Source: Robertmurraya kyonggiensis
GTDB lineage: Bacteria > Bacillota > Bacilli > Bacillales > Cytobacillaceae
NCBI RefSeq assembly: GCF_005116465.1
Contig: NZ_SWBM01000001.1
Span: 1,116,001 to 1,180,000, forward strand
Direction of reading: 5' to 3'
Length of the DNA: 64,000 nucleotides
Part shown: positions 46,712 through 55,893 of the stretch, piece after piece
Numbering within the stretch: the stretch's first letter is position 1
How the letters are laid out: each line of letters opens with the position of its first letter
Notes under the pieces: generated by a model
What the model was told of the DNA's origin: nothing
Database searches by the model: none
The model's input: only the letters and a program-made list of their open reading frames with translations
Made by a program: the position numbers and the translations under genes

Positions 46712-48034
46712 ATGCCACTTATCGCATTGGCCTTAGGGATCGTCATATTGTTTGTATTGGTTATCGTATTTAAGCTTAATGCATTTCTATCCCTAATTAT
46801 TTCTGCAATTATCGTAGGACTTTTCCAAGGGATGGACCCATTAGCAATCGTGACATCGATTGAAACCGGACTCGGAGGAACTCTTGGACATTTAGCTATC
46901 ATTATAGGACTAGGTGCCATTTTTGGAAAAATCATTTCTGAAGGTGGAGGAGCGAACAGAATCGCATCGACTCTCATTCAAATGTTTGGTCAGAAAAAAG
47001 TCGATTGGGCCATCTGCATAGCATCCTTCCTTATGGGGATTATCTTATTCTATGAAGTTAGTTATATTTTAATCATCCCAATCGTCTATACAGTTGCTGT
47101 TGAAGCAAAAGTCAAGCTAATGAAAGTCGGAATTCCATTTTTAGCAGCAATATCCATCACACATGTATTTTTACCTCCTCACCCAGGACCAACTGCGATT
47201 TCTGCTGCATTAAGAGCAAACTTAGGTGTCGTTCTAGGGTATGGATTTATACTAGCCATTCCAGCTACATATATCTTCGGAATCCTTTTTGCGAAATTAT
47301 ATAAAAATTGGGATATTGAAATTCCAAATCACCTAGTTTCAAAGAAAGAATTCAACATGAATGAAGTCCCATCATTTGCTACATCTGTTTTGACGACATT
47401 GCTACCGGTTATTTTGATTTTAATCGGTGTAATCGCAGATTTTTCATTACCAGAGAATTCGGTTCTAACAAAAATCTTAACTTTTATCGGAAATGCTGAT
47501 ATGGCACTACTCATTTCACTTCTCATCGCAGTTTACGTATTTGGTTTACACAAAAAGAGAAAAACGATGTCTCAATTAATGAAAACTGTAGAGGCTGCCC
47601 TCGTATCGATGGGTGGAATCATTTTTATCCTCGGCGGGGGCGGTGCATTCAAACAAGTTATTCTTGATAGTGGAATGGCCGAATACATTGCTGATTTCAC
47701 AAGTGGATGGAGTATCTCCCCATTTGTACTCGCATGGATTATTGCCTTAATTATTCGCTTGGCCGTGGGTTCCGCAACTGTAACCGTGTTAACGACAGCA
47801 GGAATTATGTTACCAATTGTCGAAGCTACAGGTGTTAACCCTGAATTAATGGTACTAGCAATTGGAAGTGCTTCCATTGCATGGGCTCCACCAAGTGATG
47901 TTTCCTTCTGGATGACAAAGGAATATTTTAACCTAACAGTTGGCCAAACCATTAAATCTGTTTCTTTCATGTATACACTAGTTGCTATATATGGAATCCT
48001 TGGTGTCTTAGTTTTGAATATGTTCATTGGATAA
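46712..48034 (+). CDS. GntP-family permease
   Basis: 440 residues with about 12 membrane segments. FLMGIILFYEVSYILIIPI, FLPPHPGPTAISAALRANLG near residue 150, ILGGGGAFKQVILDSGMAEYIAD and GSATVTVLTTAGIMLPIVEATG are GntP hallmarks. The family imports gluconate and other hydroxy acids; B. subtilis has a member (YxjC) next to scoAB and a 3-hydroxybutyrate dehydrogenase. ATG 46712 follows GTGAGGAGTG; the open frame begins five codons earlier. It probably imports the beta-hydroxy acid used by this cluster. Confidence 0.88.
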   Translation: MPLIALALGIVILFVLVIVFKLNAFLSLIISAIIVGLFQGMDPLAIVTSIETGLGGTLGHLAIIIGLGAIFGKIISEGGGANRIASTLIQMFGQKKVDWAICIASFLMGIILFYEVSYILIIPIVYTVAVEAKVKLMKVGIPFLAAISITHVFLPPHPGPTAISAALRANLGVVLGYGFILAIPATYIFGILFAKLYKNWDIEIPNHLVSKKEFNMNEVPSFATSVLTTLLPVILILIGVIADFSLPENSVLTKILTFIGNADMALLISLLIAVYVFGLHKKRKTMSQLMKTVEAALVSMGGIIFILGGGGAFKQVILDSGMAEYIADFTSGWSISPFVLAWIIALIIRLAVGSATVTVLTTAGIMLPIVEATGVNPELMVLAIGSASIAWAPPSDVSFWMTKEYFNLTVGQTIKSVSFMYTLVAIYGILGVLVLNMFIG

Positions 48035-48043
48035 AAAAATGTG

Positions 48044-48085
48044 CGAATTGCCATTCCGAGCTATCACCGTTCGGAGTGGCAATCG
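48044..48085. terminator. Hairpin after the GntP gene
   Basis: CGAATTGCCATTCCGA pairs with TCGGAGTGGCAATCG (one bulge and G-T pairs). T run only on the minus strand (A7 upstream), so on the plus strand it is a weak terminator. Confidence 0.5.
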
Positions 48086-48097
48086 TAGTTTAAAAAA

Positions 48098-48345
48098 AGT
48101 TCTGTTAAAGGTGAGTGTTGATTTTATTACATTGAAAAAATAAGCGAAAAAATTCCGCCTAAATGAAGAAATTCACCTATCTCTCTACAAATAAGCGGAA
48201 TTTTTCCGGTTAAGCTATACAGTTTAATGATTTTAAGGGTTTTTAGGTCTTTGAAGCGGAAAATCTCCGCCTATTTCACCTAATATTCATTCATTTTTCA
48301 AAATAAACGGAATTTATCCGGATAAGTGGGTACACTTTTCGAAAA
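48098..48345. repeat. Dispersed intergenic element, copy 2
   Basis: Aligns along its whole length of about 247 bases with 9630-9876, with the same order of blocks (TTCTGTTAAAG, AAATTCCGCCTAAA, TAAGCGGAATTTTTCCGGTTAA, TCTCCGCCTATTTCACC, AAACGGAATTTATCCGG, TGGGTACA). Here the internal pairing arms are closer to perfect (TTCCGC / GCGGAA). Non-coding; it lies between the GntP and SDR genes. Confidence 0.75.
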
Positions 48346-48397
48346 TCAACAATGAATGATAACAGAGCCTAAAAAAGAAAAGGAGTAGGTGTAAATA

Positions 48398-49123
48398 ATG
48401 AAACTCGAAGGAAAAGTGGTCATTATTACTGGCGGTGCTGGTGGAATCGGAAAAGAAACAAGTTTGCTATTTGCAAGTGAAGGGGCACATGTTGTTGTAG
48501 CTGATTATAACAAGGAATTAGCAGAAGCAACAGCAAGTGAGGTAGACGGATTTGGTGTGGAAGTCGATGTGACGAAACGTGCCCAAGTTAATCGGATGGT
48601 TGAAGACGTTATTGCACGCTATGGCAGAATAGATATTTTACTGAATAATGCTGGAATCACCATGGATTCCACTCTTGTAAAAATGTCTCAGGAACAATGG
48701 GATAACGTGATCGCCATTAATCAGACGGGTGTCTTTCATTGTACACAAGCCGTTGTTCCTCATATGATTGAGGCAGGCTTTGGAAGAATCATTAATACTA
48801 GTAGTATCGTAGGAAGAATGGGGAATTTCGGGCAAACGAATTATGCGGCAACAAAAGCAGCTGTGATTGCAATGACTCAGACTTGGGCGAAAGAGTTAGG
48901 TCGTAAAGGAATCAACGTGAACGCAGTGGCTCCGGGCTTTATCATGACGCCAATGACAGAAAAGATGCCAGAACAAGTTCTTCAAGGAATGAAAGAGAAA
49001 GTATCACTGCAAAGACTTGGTACTCCAAGAGATATCGCGAATACATTTTTATTCCTAGCAAGCAATGATTCTAGTTATATCAATGGAGCTGTGATTCCTG
49101 TAGATGGCGGTCTTTCTATCTAG
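48398..49123 (+). CDS. Short-chain dehydrogenase (FabG/3-hydroxybutyrate dehydrogenase-like)
   Basis: A 241-residue classical SDR: TGGAGGIGKETSLLF near residue 10 (nucleotide loop), LLNNAGIT near residue 84, the catalytic Ser in INTSSIVGR, Tyr-x3-Lys in NYAATKAAV near residue 149, and the C-terminal NGAVIPVDGGLSI. ADYN after the second strand suggests NAD rather than NADP. In this setting it could oxidise 3-hydroxybutyrate or reduce acetoacetyl-CoA. AAAGGAG precedes the ATG. It is separated from the permease gene by the dispersed element and ends at a strong terminator. Confidence 0.85.
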   Translation: MKLEGKVVIITGGAGGIGKETSLLFASEGAHVVVADYNKELAEATASEVDGFGVEVDVTKRAQVNRMVEDVIARYGRIDILLNNAGITMDSTLVKMSQEQWDNVIAINQTGVFHCTQAVVPHMIEAGFGRIINTSSIVGRMGNFGQTNYAATKAAVIAMTQTWAKELGRKGINVNAVAPGFIMTPMTEKMPEQVLQGMKEKVSLQRLGTPRDIANTFLFLASNDSSYINGAVIPVDGGLSI

Positions 49124-49126
49124 AAG

Positions 49127-49162
49127 AGAGGCACTTACCCAAATTTGGATAAGTGCCTCTTC
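49127..49162. terminator. Bidirectional terminator between SDR and LysR genes
   Basis: AGAGGCACTTACCC pairs with GGATAAGTGCCTCT (one mismatch) across six bases, with TTCTTATTT behind it. The LysR gene ends immediately after. Confidence 0.8.
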
Positions 49163-50041
49163 TTATTTATCTCCTTCAGAAATAAACTCCAAAAGTGTTC
49201 TTACAGCAAAGGATTTATATCTTTCTTTTTTGGTAATGAACCCAAGCTCCCACATCGGTGGGGAAGATAAGCTCACCATCTTAATGGCGTCATGGTCCAT
49301 CTTTCGATAAATGGACTTTGGCAAGAGTGTAATCCCTAGTTCTGCTATAACGAGCTCAGTGATTAAGTCCCATTGGGAGCTTTCGTATGCGATTTGAGGA
49401 TAAAAGCCTGCCTTCTGACATTCATTAATAATTAATTCGTGTAAAGCGAACTCCCGATTAAAAAAGATGAAAAGTTCATCTTTCAATTGTTGAAGATTGA
49501 CCTCATCTAATGCAGCAAGTGGATTCTTTGGACTAGTATAAAGCATGAATTCTTCTTTAATGAAAGGAGTCGTATCAAATTTTCCGTTGTCAATTGGAAA
49601 AACAACGATTCCCACATCTACTTGGCCATCCTCAACTAGTTGCTCAATTCGTTTTGCACCTAGTTCAATTAATTCAAGGGTTACCTCCGGATAACGCTGT
49701 TTAAATTCTTTCGCAATAGCAGGGAAAAAGAGGGTACCGATTAAAGGAGGAATACCAATCTTAATTTTTCCCGTAGGAAGATTGATTAAATCATCCAGTA
49801 AAACAGAAAGCTCATCCGTAGCTCCTAATATTTTGCTAGCTTGCCTTAGGACAATTTCGCCCGCATCCGTCAACGTTAATGTTCTTGTGGAGCGTTCAAA
49901 CAGTTCAACCTTGAGCTCTGATTCCAATTTCTTAATCGCTTTACTTAATGTTGGTTGTGAGATAAAGGTACTTGCTGCAGCTTTTGTGAAGCTTCCGTAA
50001 TTAGCTACTTCGGTAAAATAACGAAGATCCTTTAGTTCCAT
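49163..50041 (-). CDS. LysR-family regulator (CidR/CynR-like)
   Basis: 292 residues. The N-terminal helix-turn-helix is canonical (MELKDLRYFTEVANYGSFTKAAASTFISQPTLSKAIKKLESELKVELFERSTRTLTLTDAG), with a substrate-binding domain behind it. ATG 50041 is chosen because GGTGAT precedes it; an in-frame ATG four codons earlier has no site. It is divergent from the thiolase-scoA-scoB operon across 130 bases that contain an inverted repeat, so it probably controls that operon in response to a small acid. Confidence 0.88.
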   Translation of the reverse strand: MELKDLRYFTEVANYGSFTKAAASTFISQPTLSKAIKKLESELKVELFERSTRTLTLTDAGEIVLRQASKILGATDELSVLLDDLINLPTGKIKIGIPPLIGTLFFPAIAKEFKQRYPEVTLELIELGAKRIEQLVEDGQVDVGIVVFPIDNGKFDTTPFIKEEFMLYTSPKNPLAALDEVNLQQLKDELFIFFNREFALHELIINECQKAGFYPQIAYESSQWDLITELVIAELGITLLPKSIYRKMDHDAIKMVSLSSPPMWELGFITKKERYKSFAVRTLLEFISEGDK

Positions 50042-50066
50042 GTTTATCACCATTTATTCTTTTTTG

Positions 50067-50090
50067 GAATATTTGATATACCTAATATTC
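50067..50090. promoter_or_regulatory. Candidate LysR binding site
   Basis: GAATATT and AATATTC form a perfect inverted repeat around 10 bases, centred between the divergent LysR and thiolase genes, where LysR regulators usually bind. Confidence 0.5.
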
Positions 50091-50171
50091 ATTTTACTCA
50101 TAAGTATGGATGCTGTAAATTAATAAATAAGTAGATAATGAAAATTCAGAACAAACTGGGAGGAAGAGATA

Positions 50172-51395
50172 ATGAGTAACAATGACATTGTAATTGTAAG
50201 CGCTTTAAGAGCACCGATTGGTCAATTTGGAGGAAGCTTAAAAGATGTCAGTGCTGTCCAATTAGGTGCACATGTGATTAAAGCAGTTATTGAACAAACA
50301 GGTGTCTCTGGTGAGCAAATTGATGAAGTAATCATGGGGAATGTGCTTCAAGCCGGTCTTGGTCAAAACCCAGCAAGACAATCAGCAATCCTCGCAGGTA
50401 TTCCAGAGCATGTATCTGCTTTTACCTTAAATAAAGTATGTGGTTCAGGGCTAAAAGCGGTCCATTTAGCAGCACAAGCGATTTCAACAGGAGATGCCGA
50501 AATCGTCGTGGCAGGTGGGATGGAAAATATGAGTCAAGCACCATACTTATCGATGGGTGCTAGAGATGGTTATCGAATGGGACATCAGAAGTTCATCGAT
50601 AGTATGATTCAAGACGGATTATGGTGTGCCTTTAATGATTATCATATGGGCATCACTGCTGAAAATATTTGTGACAAATACGAACTAACACGTGAAGAGC
50701 AAGATGCATTTTCTGCATGGAGCCAGGAAAAAGCAACAACCGCTATAAACGAAGGGAAATTCACAGATGAAATTGTTGCTGTAGAAATTCCACAACGTAA
50801 AGGTGATCCGATTATTTTTGATACAGATGAATATGTGAAGTCGGGTACAACTGTTGAGAAATTAGCAAAACTACGTCCAGCCTTTAAGAAGGATGGAAGT
50901 GTCACGGCAGGGAATGCATCAGGCATAAATGACGGAGCGGCTGCAGTGCTAATGATGAGCCTTCAGAAAGCAAATGAACTTGGAATCGAACCGTTAGTGA
51001 CAATTCGTGCGAATGCTAGTGCAGGTGTCGACCCTAGTGTTATGGGGATTGGACCAGTTCCAGCAACGAAAAAAGCATTAAATAAAGCGGAGCTTACAGT
51101 AAGTGACCTTGATTTAATCGAAGCCAATGAAGCTTTTGCGGCTCAAGCACTAGCTGTTGGAAAAGAACTTCAATTTCCAAATGAGATCTTAAATGTCAAT
51201 GGAGGAGCTATTGCCTTAGGCCATCCCATTGGGGCTAGTGGTGCAAGAATTCTCACTACCTTAATTCATGAATTAAAACGTCTAAATGGAAAATATGGTT
51301 TAGCAACGTTATGCATCGGTGGCGGTCAAGGTGTAGCCACGATTATCGAAAACTATGAAAATAAGGGACGATTAGATGAAAAAGATATTTACTAG
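50172..51395 (+). CDS. Acetyl-CoA C-acetyltransferase (thiolase)
   Basis: A 407-residue degradative/biosynthetic thiolase that cleaves acetoacetyl-CoA to two acetyl-CoA. The acyl-carrying Cys90 is in [12 protein letters not shown], the catalytic His is in [18 protein letters not shown] near residue 358, and the second Cys in [10 protein letters not shown] near residue 387. It is about 15 residues longer than usual, with the extra part at the C-terminus overlapping scoA by 20 bases. GGGAGGAAG precedes the ATG. It is the first gene of a thiolase-scoA-scoB operon divergent from LysR. Confidence 0.92.
   Translation: MSNNDIVIVSALRAPIGQFGGSLKDVSAVQLGAHVIKAVIEQTGVSGEQIDEVIMGNVLQAGLGQNPARQSAILAGIPEHVSAFTLNKVCGSGLKAVHLAAQAISTGDAEIVVAGGMENMSQAPYLSMGARDGYRMGHQKFIDSMIQDGLWCAFNDYHMGITAENICDKYELTREEQDAFSAWSQEKATTAINEGKFTDEIVAVEIPQRKGDPIIFDTDEYVKSGTTVEKLAKLRPAFKKDGSVTAGNASGINDGAAAVLMMSLQKANELGIEPLVTIRANASAGVDPSVMGIGPVPATKKALNKAELTVSDLDLIEANEAFAAQALAVGKELQFPNEILNVNGGAIALGHPIGASGARILTTLIHELKRLNGKYGLATLCIGGGQGVATIIENYENKGRLDEKDIY
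50194..50210 (+). promoter_or_regulatory. cre-like site within the start of the thiolase gene
   Basis: TTGTAAGCGCTTTAAGA differs from the cre consensus at the conserved C of the right half-site and at one flanking W position. It begins 22 bases inside the coding region. Given three full sites nearby it may act as a weak roadblock, or be chance. Confidence 0.3.
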
Positions 51396-52065
51396 TTTTG
51401 AAGAAGCTGTAGCTGAAATTAAAGATGGTATGACACTTATGGTTGGGGGATTTGGACTTGTAGGGATTCCAGAGAACCTTATCCAAGCTCTGTGTGAAAA
51501 AAATGTGAAAGATTTAACAGTTATCTCCAATAACTGTGGAGTTGATGACTGGGGACTTGGACTGTTACTGAAAAACAAACAAATCAAGAAGATGATCTCT
51601 TCTTATGTAGGTGAAAATAAAGAGTTCGAAAGACAAGTACTAAACGGGGAATTAGAAGTGGAACTAACTCCACAAGGTTCTTTGGCAGAGAAGATTCGTG
51701 CAGGTGGCGCAGGGATTCCTGCATTCTATACTCCAGCTGGAGTCGGGACACCTATCGCAGAAGGAAGAGAAACAAGAGAGTTTCAAGGCAAAGAATATTT
51801 ACTCGAAGAATCCCTTACGGCTGATTTTAGCTTAATTAAGGCGTGGAAAGCAGACAAGATGGGCAATGTCATCTATCGAAAAACAGCACAAAACTTCAAC
51901 CCAATCATGGCAGCAGCAGGAAAAATCACGATTGTTGAAGTAGAGGAAATTGTCGAAGTGGGAGACCTAGACCCAGATCAAATTCATACACCAAGTATTT
52001 ATGTACAGGGTCTGATTGTTGGAACACATGAAAAGCGAATCGAACGACTTATAGTTCAAGCATAA
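51376..52065 (+). CDS. scoA: 3-oxoacid CoA-transferase subunit A
   Basis: A 229-residue alpha subunit of the succinyl-CoA:3-ketoacid/acetoacetate CoA-transferase family. It has [20 protein letters not shown] near residue 16 (oxyanion/CoA loop), [15 protein letters not shown], and [28 protein letters not shown] near residue 95. The start overlaps the thiolase end by 20 bases with AAGGGA upstream, so the two are coupled. With subunit B it moves CoA from an acyl-CoA donor to acetoacetate. Confidence 0.92.
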   Translation: MKKIFTSFEEAVAEIKDGMTLMVGGFGLVGIPENLIQALCEKNVKDLTVISNNCGVDDWGLGLLLKNKQIKKMISSYVGENKEFERQVLNGELEVELTPQGSLAEKIRAGGAGIPAFYTPAGVGTPIAEGRETREFQGKEYLLEESLTADFSLIKAWKADKMGNVIYRKTAQNFNPIMAAAGKITIVEVEEIVEVGDLDPDQIHTPSIYVQGLIVGTHEKRIERLIVQA

Positions 52066-52083
52066 TATAGAGGAGGGACAAAG

Positions 52084-52743
52084 ATGACAAAGGATATTAG
52101 AATACAAATTGCACAAAGAGCTGAAAAGGAAATTCAAGATGGCTTCTATGTCAACTTAGGAATCGGGATGCCAACGATGGTGGCCAATTACATCTCTGAA
52201 AATAAGAATGTCGTTTTACAATCCGAGAATGGATTACTTGGGATTGGTCCTTACCCAACAAATGAAGAAGTAGATCCTGATTTAATAAACGCCGGAAAAG
52301 AAACCGTAACCGCGATTCCAGGAGCAAGCTTCTTTAACAACGCCGAATCATTCGCCATGATCCGCGGTGGCCATATCGACTTAGCCATCCTAGGAGGAAT
52401 GGAAGTTTCTGAGACTGGAGATTTAGCGAACTGGATGATTCCAGGTAAAATGATCAAGGGAATGGGTGGAGCCATGGACTTAGTCCACGGCGCCAAAAAA
52501 ATCATCGTCATCATGGAACACGTGAACAAGGTCGGACAACCGAAAATTCTAAAAACATGTTCGTTACCATTAACGGGTAAAAATGTTGTAGACCGTATTA
52601 TCACCGATTACGCGGTGATTGATGTAACGAAAGATGGATTGAAATTAGTTGAAGTGGCTGAAGGCTACACGGTGCAGGACATTATTAACTCTACTGAAGC
52701 AGAGTTGATTGTTACAGAGCAACTACGAGTGATACAGCTTTAA
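52084..52743 (+). CDS. scoB: 3-oxoacid CoA-transferase subunit B
   Basis: A 219-residue beta subunit carrying the catalytic Glu in [13 protein letters not shown] near residue 51. Other motifs are [60 protein letters not shown] and [24 protein letters not shown] precedes the ATG, 18 bases after subunit A. The heteromer activates acetoacetate, which the thiolase then splits. A bidirectional terminator closes the operon. Confidence 0.93.
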   Translation: MTKDIRIQIAQRAEKEIQDGFYVNLGIGMPTMVANYISENKNVVLQSENGLLGIGPYPTNEEVDPDLINAGKETVTAIPGASFFNNAESFAMIRGGHIDLAILGGMEVSETGDLANWMIPGKMIKGMGGAMDLVHGAKKIIVIMEHVNKVGQPKILKTCSLPLTGKNVVDRIITDYAVIDVTKDGLKLVEVAEGYTVQDIINSTEAELIVTEQLRVIQL

Positions 52744-52767
52744 ATTTCGTTAGAGAATTTATAAGTA

Positions 52768-52805
52768 AAGAGGCTTAAATCAACTGAAATGATTTAAGCC
52801 TCTTA
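52768..52805. terminator. Bidirectional terminator after scoB
   Basis: A perfect 15-bp stem, AAGAGGCTTAAATCA with TGATTTAAGCCTCTT, around seven bases, and ATTTAT behind. It also serves the convergent YetF-like gene. Confidence 0.85.
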
Positions 52806-53525
52806 TTTATATAAAAATACATTAAGATTATCTTGACTATCTAATGTAGCAAGTAAAACATCTTTTACTTCGGTATGATATTGGCTTGCTAATTCTGTAA
52901 CAACCCATTCTTCGTTATGAGTAGTACGTTGTAATTCCTTTTTATTCAGTTTTCCTTCTTTAATAATGGTCTTCGGAAAATCGAATGGATGAGTCCCCGT
53001 CTGCATCGTTGAAGGAGTTAAAGGCTCGTGTATTGGGTCCAAGAAAATCGAGAACTTTCCGTGTGCCTCCCAAATAGCTAAAGCTACTTTCTTTACATCA
53101 TAGATTTTTTCTTCCCGTAATTCTTCTAATAGTAAATCCAACGTGATCCTTGCTCTTTTTAATCCCTTGTAAATGATTTCTCCATCCTTAACGATGGTAA
53201 TTGGTTCAGGGGTCATAATTTTTCTAGCCCATGGCCATTTTAAAATAATAAAAATGCTCATGATATATAGGGCCACTAATACAATGGTGGTGATGATAGA
53301 CCCTTTTAACCCGAGATGTTCGTCTGATAGAGGATGAGCAATTATATTTCCAATAACCAACGCCATAGCAAAATCAAGCGGTCTTAATTGAGAGATGGCA
53401 CGTTGACCTAAAGCTCTCGTTACAATTAATAGAAAGAAATAAGCAACAACCGCACGAAGAATCCACTCCATTGTTGTAAGTGATTCTTGACTTTGGAAAA
53501 AATTCATCAGAGACACGTCCCTCAC
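52803..53525 (-). CDS. YetF-like DUF421 membrane protein
   Basis: 240 residues: three N-terminal hydrophobic segments (VVAYFFLLIVTRALGQRAISQLRPLDFAMALVIGNIIAHPLSD is the family signature near residues 28-70), then a soluble cytoplasmic domain with PEPITIVKDGEIIYKGLKRARITLDLLLEELREE. This is the YetF/YkjA (DUF421) family, whose B. subtilis members have been linked to spore germination (YetF/YfhO-type 2Duf proteins). The start codon has a GAGGGA-like site. It is transcribed alone, leftward. Confidence 0.85.
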   Translation of the reverse strand: MRDVSLMNFFQSQESLTTMEWILRAVVAYFFLLIVTRALGQRAISQLRPLDFAMALVIGNIIAHPLSDEHLGLKGSIITTIVLVALYIMSIFIILKWPWARKIMTPEPITIVKDGEIIYKGLKRARITLDLLLEELREEKIYDVKKVALAIWEAHGKFSIFLDPIHEPLTPSTMQTGTHPFDFPKTIIKEGKLNKKELQRTTHNEEWVVTELASQYHTEVKDVLLATLDSQDNLNVFLYK

Positions 53526-53756
53526 TAAAATAACTTTCCATAGTTTAACACGGTTGCCATTTTATTAAACCAGAACTTCGTGATATCAATTATCAACTGA
53601 TGTAGTTGAAGGAATTTTGCAGAGGAAAAGAATGAAGGAAGCATAAATTCCGTTCTTTTTTTTGCCCAAATTTTTTAATTCTGCCTGTCCTTTTTGCTAA
53701 CAAATCCATATATAAAGTGTGAGAACGAAATGAACATTTCAAGGAGGAGTTAGCAA

Positions 53757-54656
53757 ATGAGCAAACTAGTCATTGAGGATCATCCGATATTGTTATCACC
53801 TAGATTAGCAGAAATGGTGGGGTTGAATGAGGACATTTTTATTCAGCAGCTTCATTATTGGCAGACCAACAGCAAGCATGTCCATGATGGACAAAAGTGG
53901 GTATATAACAGCTATGAAAGTTGGAATGAGCATTTTCCATTTTGGTCACACACGACGATTCGGCGAATTGTGACGAGGCTTGAGAAAGTAGAATTAATCA
54001 TTACGGGAAATTACAATATCTATAAGAATGACAAAACCAAATGGTACAGGGTTAATTATGAATTAATCGCGGAACTTTGTAAGGAGGAGCCAGAACGGAA
54101 GAATAGAGGCAAAAAGAATTGTCTACTTGAATTGTCCAATCGAACTGATGAACCTGATAAATCTCCAGAAGTGGCAGACCAATCTGAGCAACAACATGAG
54201 CCAGACTGGTCGCCATCACCGTCCATTTTGGACGAAGCATTACCAGAGACTACTTCAGAGATTACCCCAGAGAAGAAAAGCGAAGATGAAGAAGTTGGCG
54301 TACGCGGTCATGAAAATCCATTCACCTTTTTCGAAAAAAATGGTTTTGGGACAATAGGCGTTCACATTAGTGATAGGATTTCTGCGTGGTGTATAGATCT
54401 GTCCGATGAGTTGGTTTTAGAGGCAATGAAACAAGCAGTAGAATATGGGGGAAAGAACTGGAAGTATGTAGAGGCGATCCTTCGTTATTGGGCCGATCGC
54501 GGCTATCAAACGATCGATGATGTCCATGCTGGACAGCTTGCTTTTAAGGAACGATTGTCGAAAAATTTGAATCGTGCACCTGCACCAATGGGAAGAGATA
54601 TTCCTAGAAACTCTAATTACGATATCAACGCTGGAGAGAGTGATGATGATTGTTGA
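53757..54656 (+). CDS. Phage-type replication protein: winged-helix plus DnaD-like domain
   Basis: 299 residues. Residues about 5-105 resemble a replication-initiator winged helix (LSPRLAEMVGLNEDIFIQQLHYWQ, WVYNSYESWNEHFPFWSHTTIRRIVTRLEKVELIITGNYN). A polar linker follows (about 110-185), and residues about 187-265 form a DnaD/DnaB2 domain (FFEKNGFGTIGVHISDRISAWCIDLSDELVLEAMKQAVEYGGKNWKYVEAILRYWADRG). This is the helicase-loading protein of phage and prophage replication modules. AAGGAGGAG precedes the ATG. The helicase gene overlaps its end by 11 bases. Confidence 0.85.
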   Translation: MSKLVIEDHPILLSPRLAEMVGLNEDIFIQQLHYWQTNSKHVHDGQKWVYNSYESWNEHFPFWSHTTIRRIVTRLEKVELIITGNYNIYKNDKTKWYRVNYELIAELCKEEPERKNRGKKNCLLELSNRTDEPDKSPEVADQSEQQHEPDWSPSPSILDEALPETTSEITPEKKSEDEEVGVRGHENPFTFFEKNGFGTIGVHISDRISAWCIDLSDELVLEAMKQAVEYGGKNWKYVEAILRYWADRGYQTIDDVHAGQLAFKERLSKNLNRAPAPMGRDIPRNSNYDINAGESDDDC

Positions 54657-55893
54657 AAAAGTGTTTCTTGGCTGCTTGATGAAGGAGCATTACCTAATCA
54701 AAGATACCACTATTCGTCCAGAGCATCTTCAAGAGACTCGTCATCAGGAATTGTTGAGAAGGATGGTAGAACTTGAACAATCAGGTAAGAAGACAGATCT
54801 AATTACACTGACAACGATCCCAAATTTAGAGTCGTTCGGAGGAGTTTCCTATTTAGCTGATCTTCAGTCCCATGGAGCGCTCGATAAGTTTGAGGAAGTG
54901 GAGGGACTTATCCTAGAGCTATGGAGGGAACGGGAAAAGCGGAGTATCTTGACCTTGGGCGCAATGAACGATTGGGAAATTGGAGATGTCATCGAGCGCC
55001 TAGAAAAAATCAGCGAAAGGAAGGTAGATGACTACCATTCGATCACAGACTGCTTAGCAGATATCTATAATTCGCCATGGGAAGAAGGGGAACAGGTACT
55101 GACGGCTACGTCTGGCATCAATGAGATGGATAAATTGACAGGTGGTTGGCAGGATGGTGAGGTTGCCATCCTTGCAGCAAGACCGTCGATGGGGAAGACG
55201 GACGTGATGCTTCACTTTGCCAAGGAAGCGGGGTGGTGTGGTTATTTGCCTATTATTTTCTCACTGGAAATGCCTCAAAAATTACTCACCTCTAGACTTG
55301 TTGCCTCTACTGGAGAATTTAATCGAATGAAACTACGGAATACAGCAAAATGGTTGAAGGATAAGCAAAAAGAAAAGTGGCCCGGTGTCATAAATGAAGT
55401 CAACGAAACAAATATTCAAATCTTTGATCGCTCTAGCCAGTCCATTCCTGAAATGCGAGCCAAAATTAGAAAACTCATGCATCAGTTTTCAGACAAAAAG
55501 CCCATTATTTTCATCGATTACCTAACGTTAATTCAAGCTAATGATATTTACGGCGGAAATACCCATTACCAGGTGTCGGAGATATCGAGAAATTTGAAAA
55601 AGATCGCAAAAGAGTTTAACTGCCCTATGATTTGCTTAGCACAGCTGAACCGAAGTGTCGAATCAAGAGCCATTAAACGACCACAAATGTCCGATATCCG
55701 TGAATCTGGGAGTATCGAGCAGGATGCCGATCTAATTCTTTTTCTATTTCGTGAAAAATATTATGATAGAGCGCTAAAAGATGATTCTCTTGAGATCATC
55801 GTCGCCAAGAACCGAAATGGCCCAACAGGTACCGTCATAGTTAAATATAACGAATATACAGGAAAAATAATGGAGCACAATCATGAAGGTTAG
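54646..55893 (+). CDS. DnaB-family replicative helicase, phage type
   Basis: A 415-residue hexameric-type helicase: N-terminal DnaB domain (EHYLIKDTTIRPEHLQETRHQELLRRM), then the RecA-like core with Walker A ARPSMGKTDVMLHFAKE near residue 180, IIFSLEMPQKLLTSRL, Walker B IIFIDYLTLIQ, and SDIRESGSIEQDADLILFLFRE near residue 350. ATG 54646 is chosen because GGAGAGAG ends five bases upstream; the frame is open earlier inside the DnaD gene. With the loader and the small gene after it, it forms a compact replication module that looks prophage-derived. Confidence 0.87.
   Translation: MIVEKVFLGCLMKEHYLIKDTTIRPEHLQETRHQELLRRMVELEQSGKKTDLITLTTIPNLESFGGVSYLADLQSHGALDKFEEVEGLILELWREREKRSILTLGAMNDWEIGDVIERLEKISERKVDDYHSITDCLADIYNSPWEEGEQVLTATSGINEMDKLTGGWQDGEVAILAARPSMGKTDVMLHFAKEAGWCGYLPIIFSLEMPQKLLTSRLVASTGEFNRMKLRNTAKWLKDKQKEKWPGVINEVNETNIQIFDRSSQSIPEMRAKIRKLMHQFSDKKPIIFIDYLTLIQANDIYGGNTHYQVSEISRNLKKIAKEFNCPMICLAQLNRSVESRAIKRPQMSDIRESGSIEQDADLILFLFREKYYDRALKDDSLEIIVAKNRNGPTGTVIVKYNEYTGKIMEHNHEG

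Noticed and set aside
47572-48054. Minus-strand open frame of 160 codons inside the GntP gene
   Set aside because: Shadow of a membrane protein gene; no independent features.
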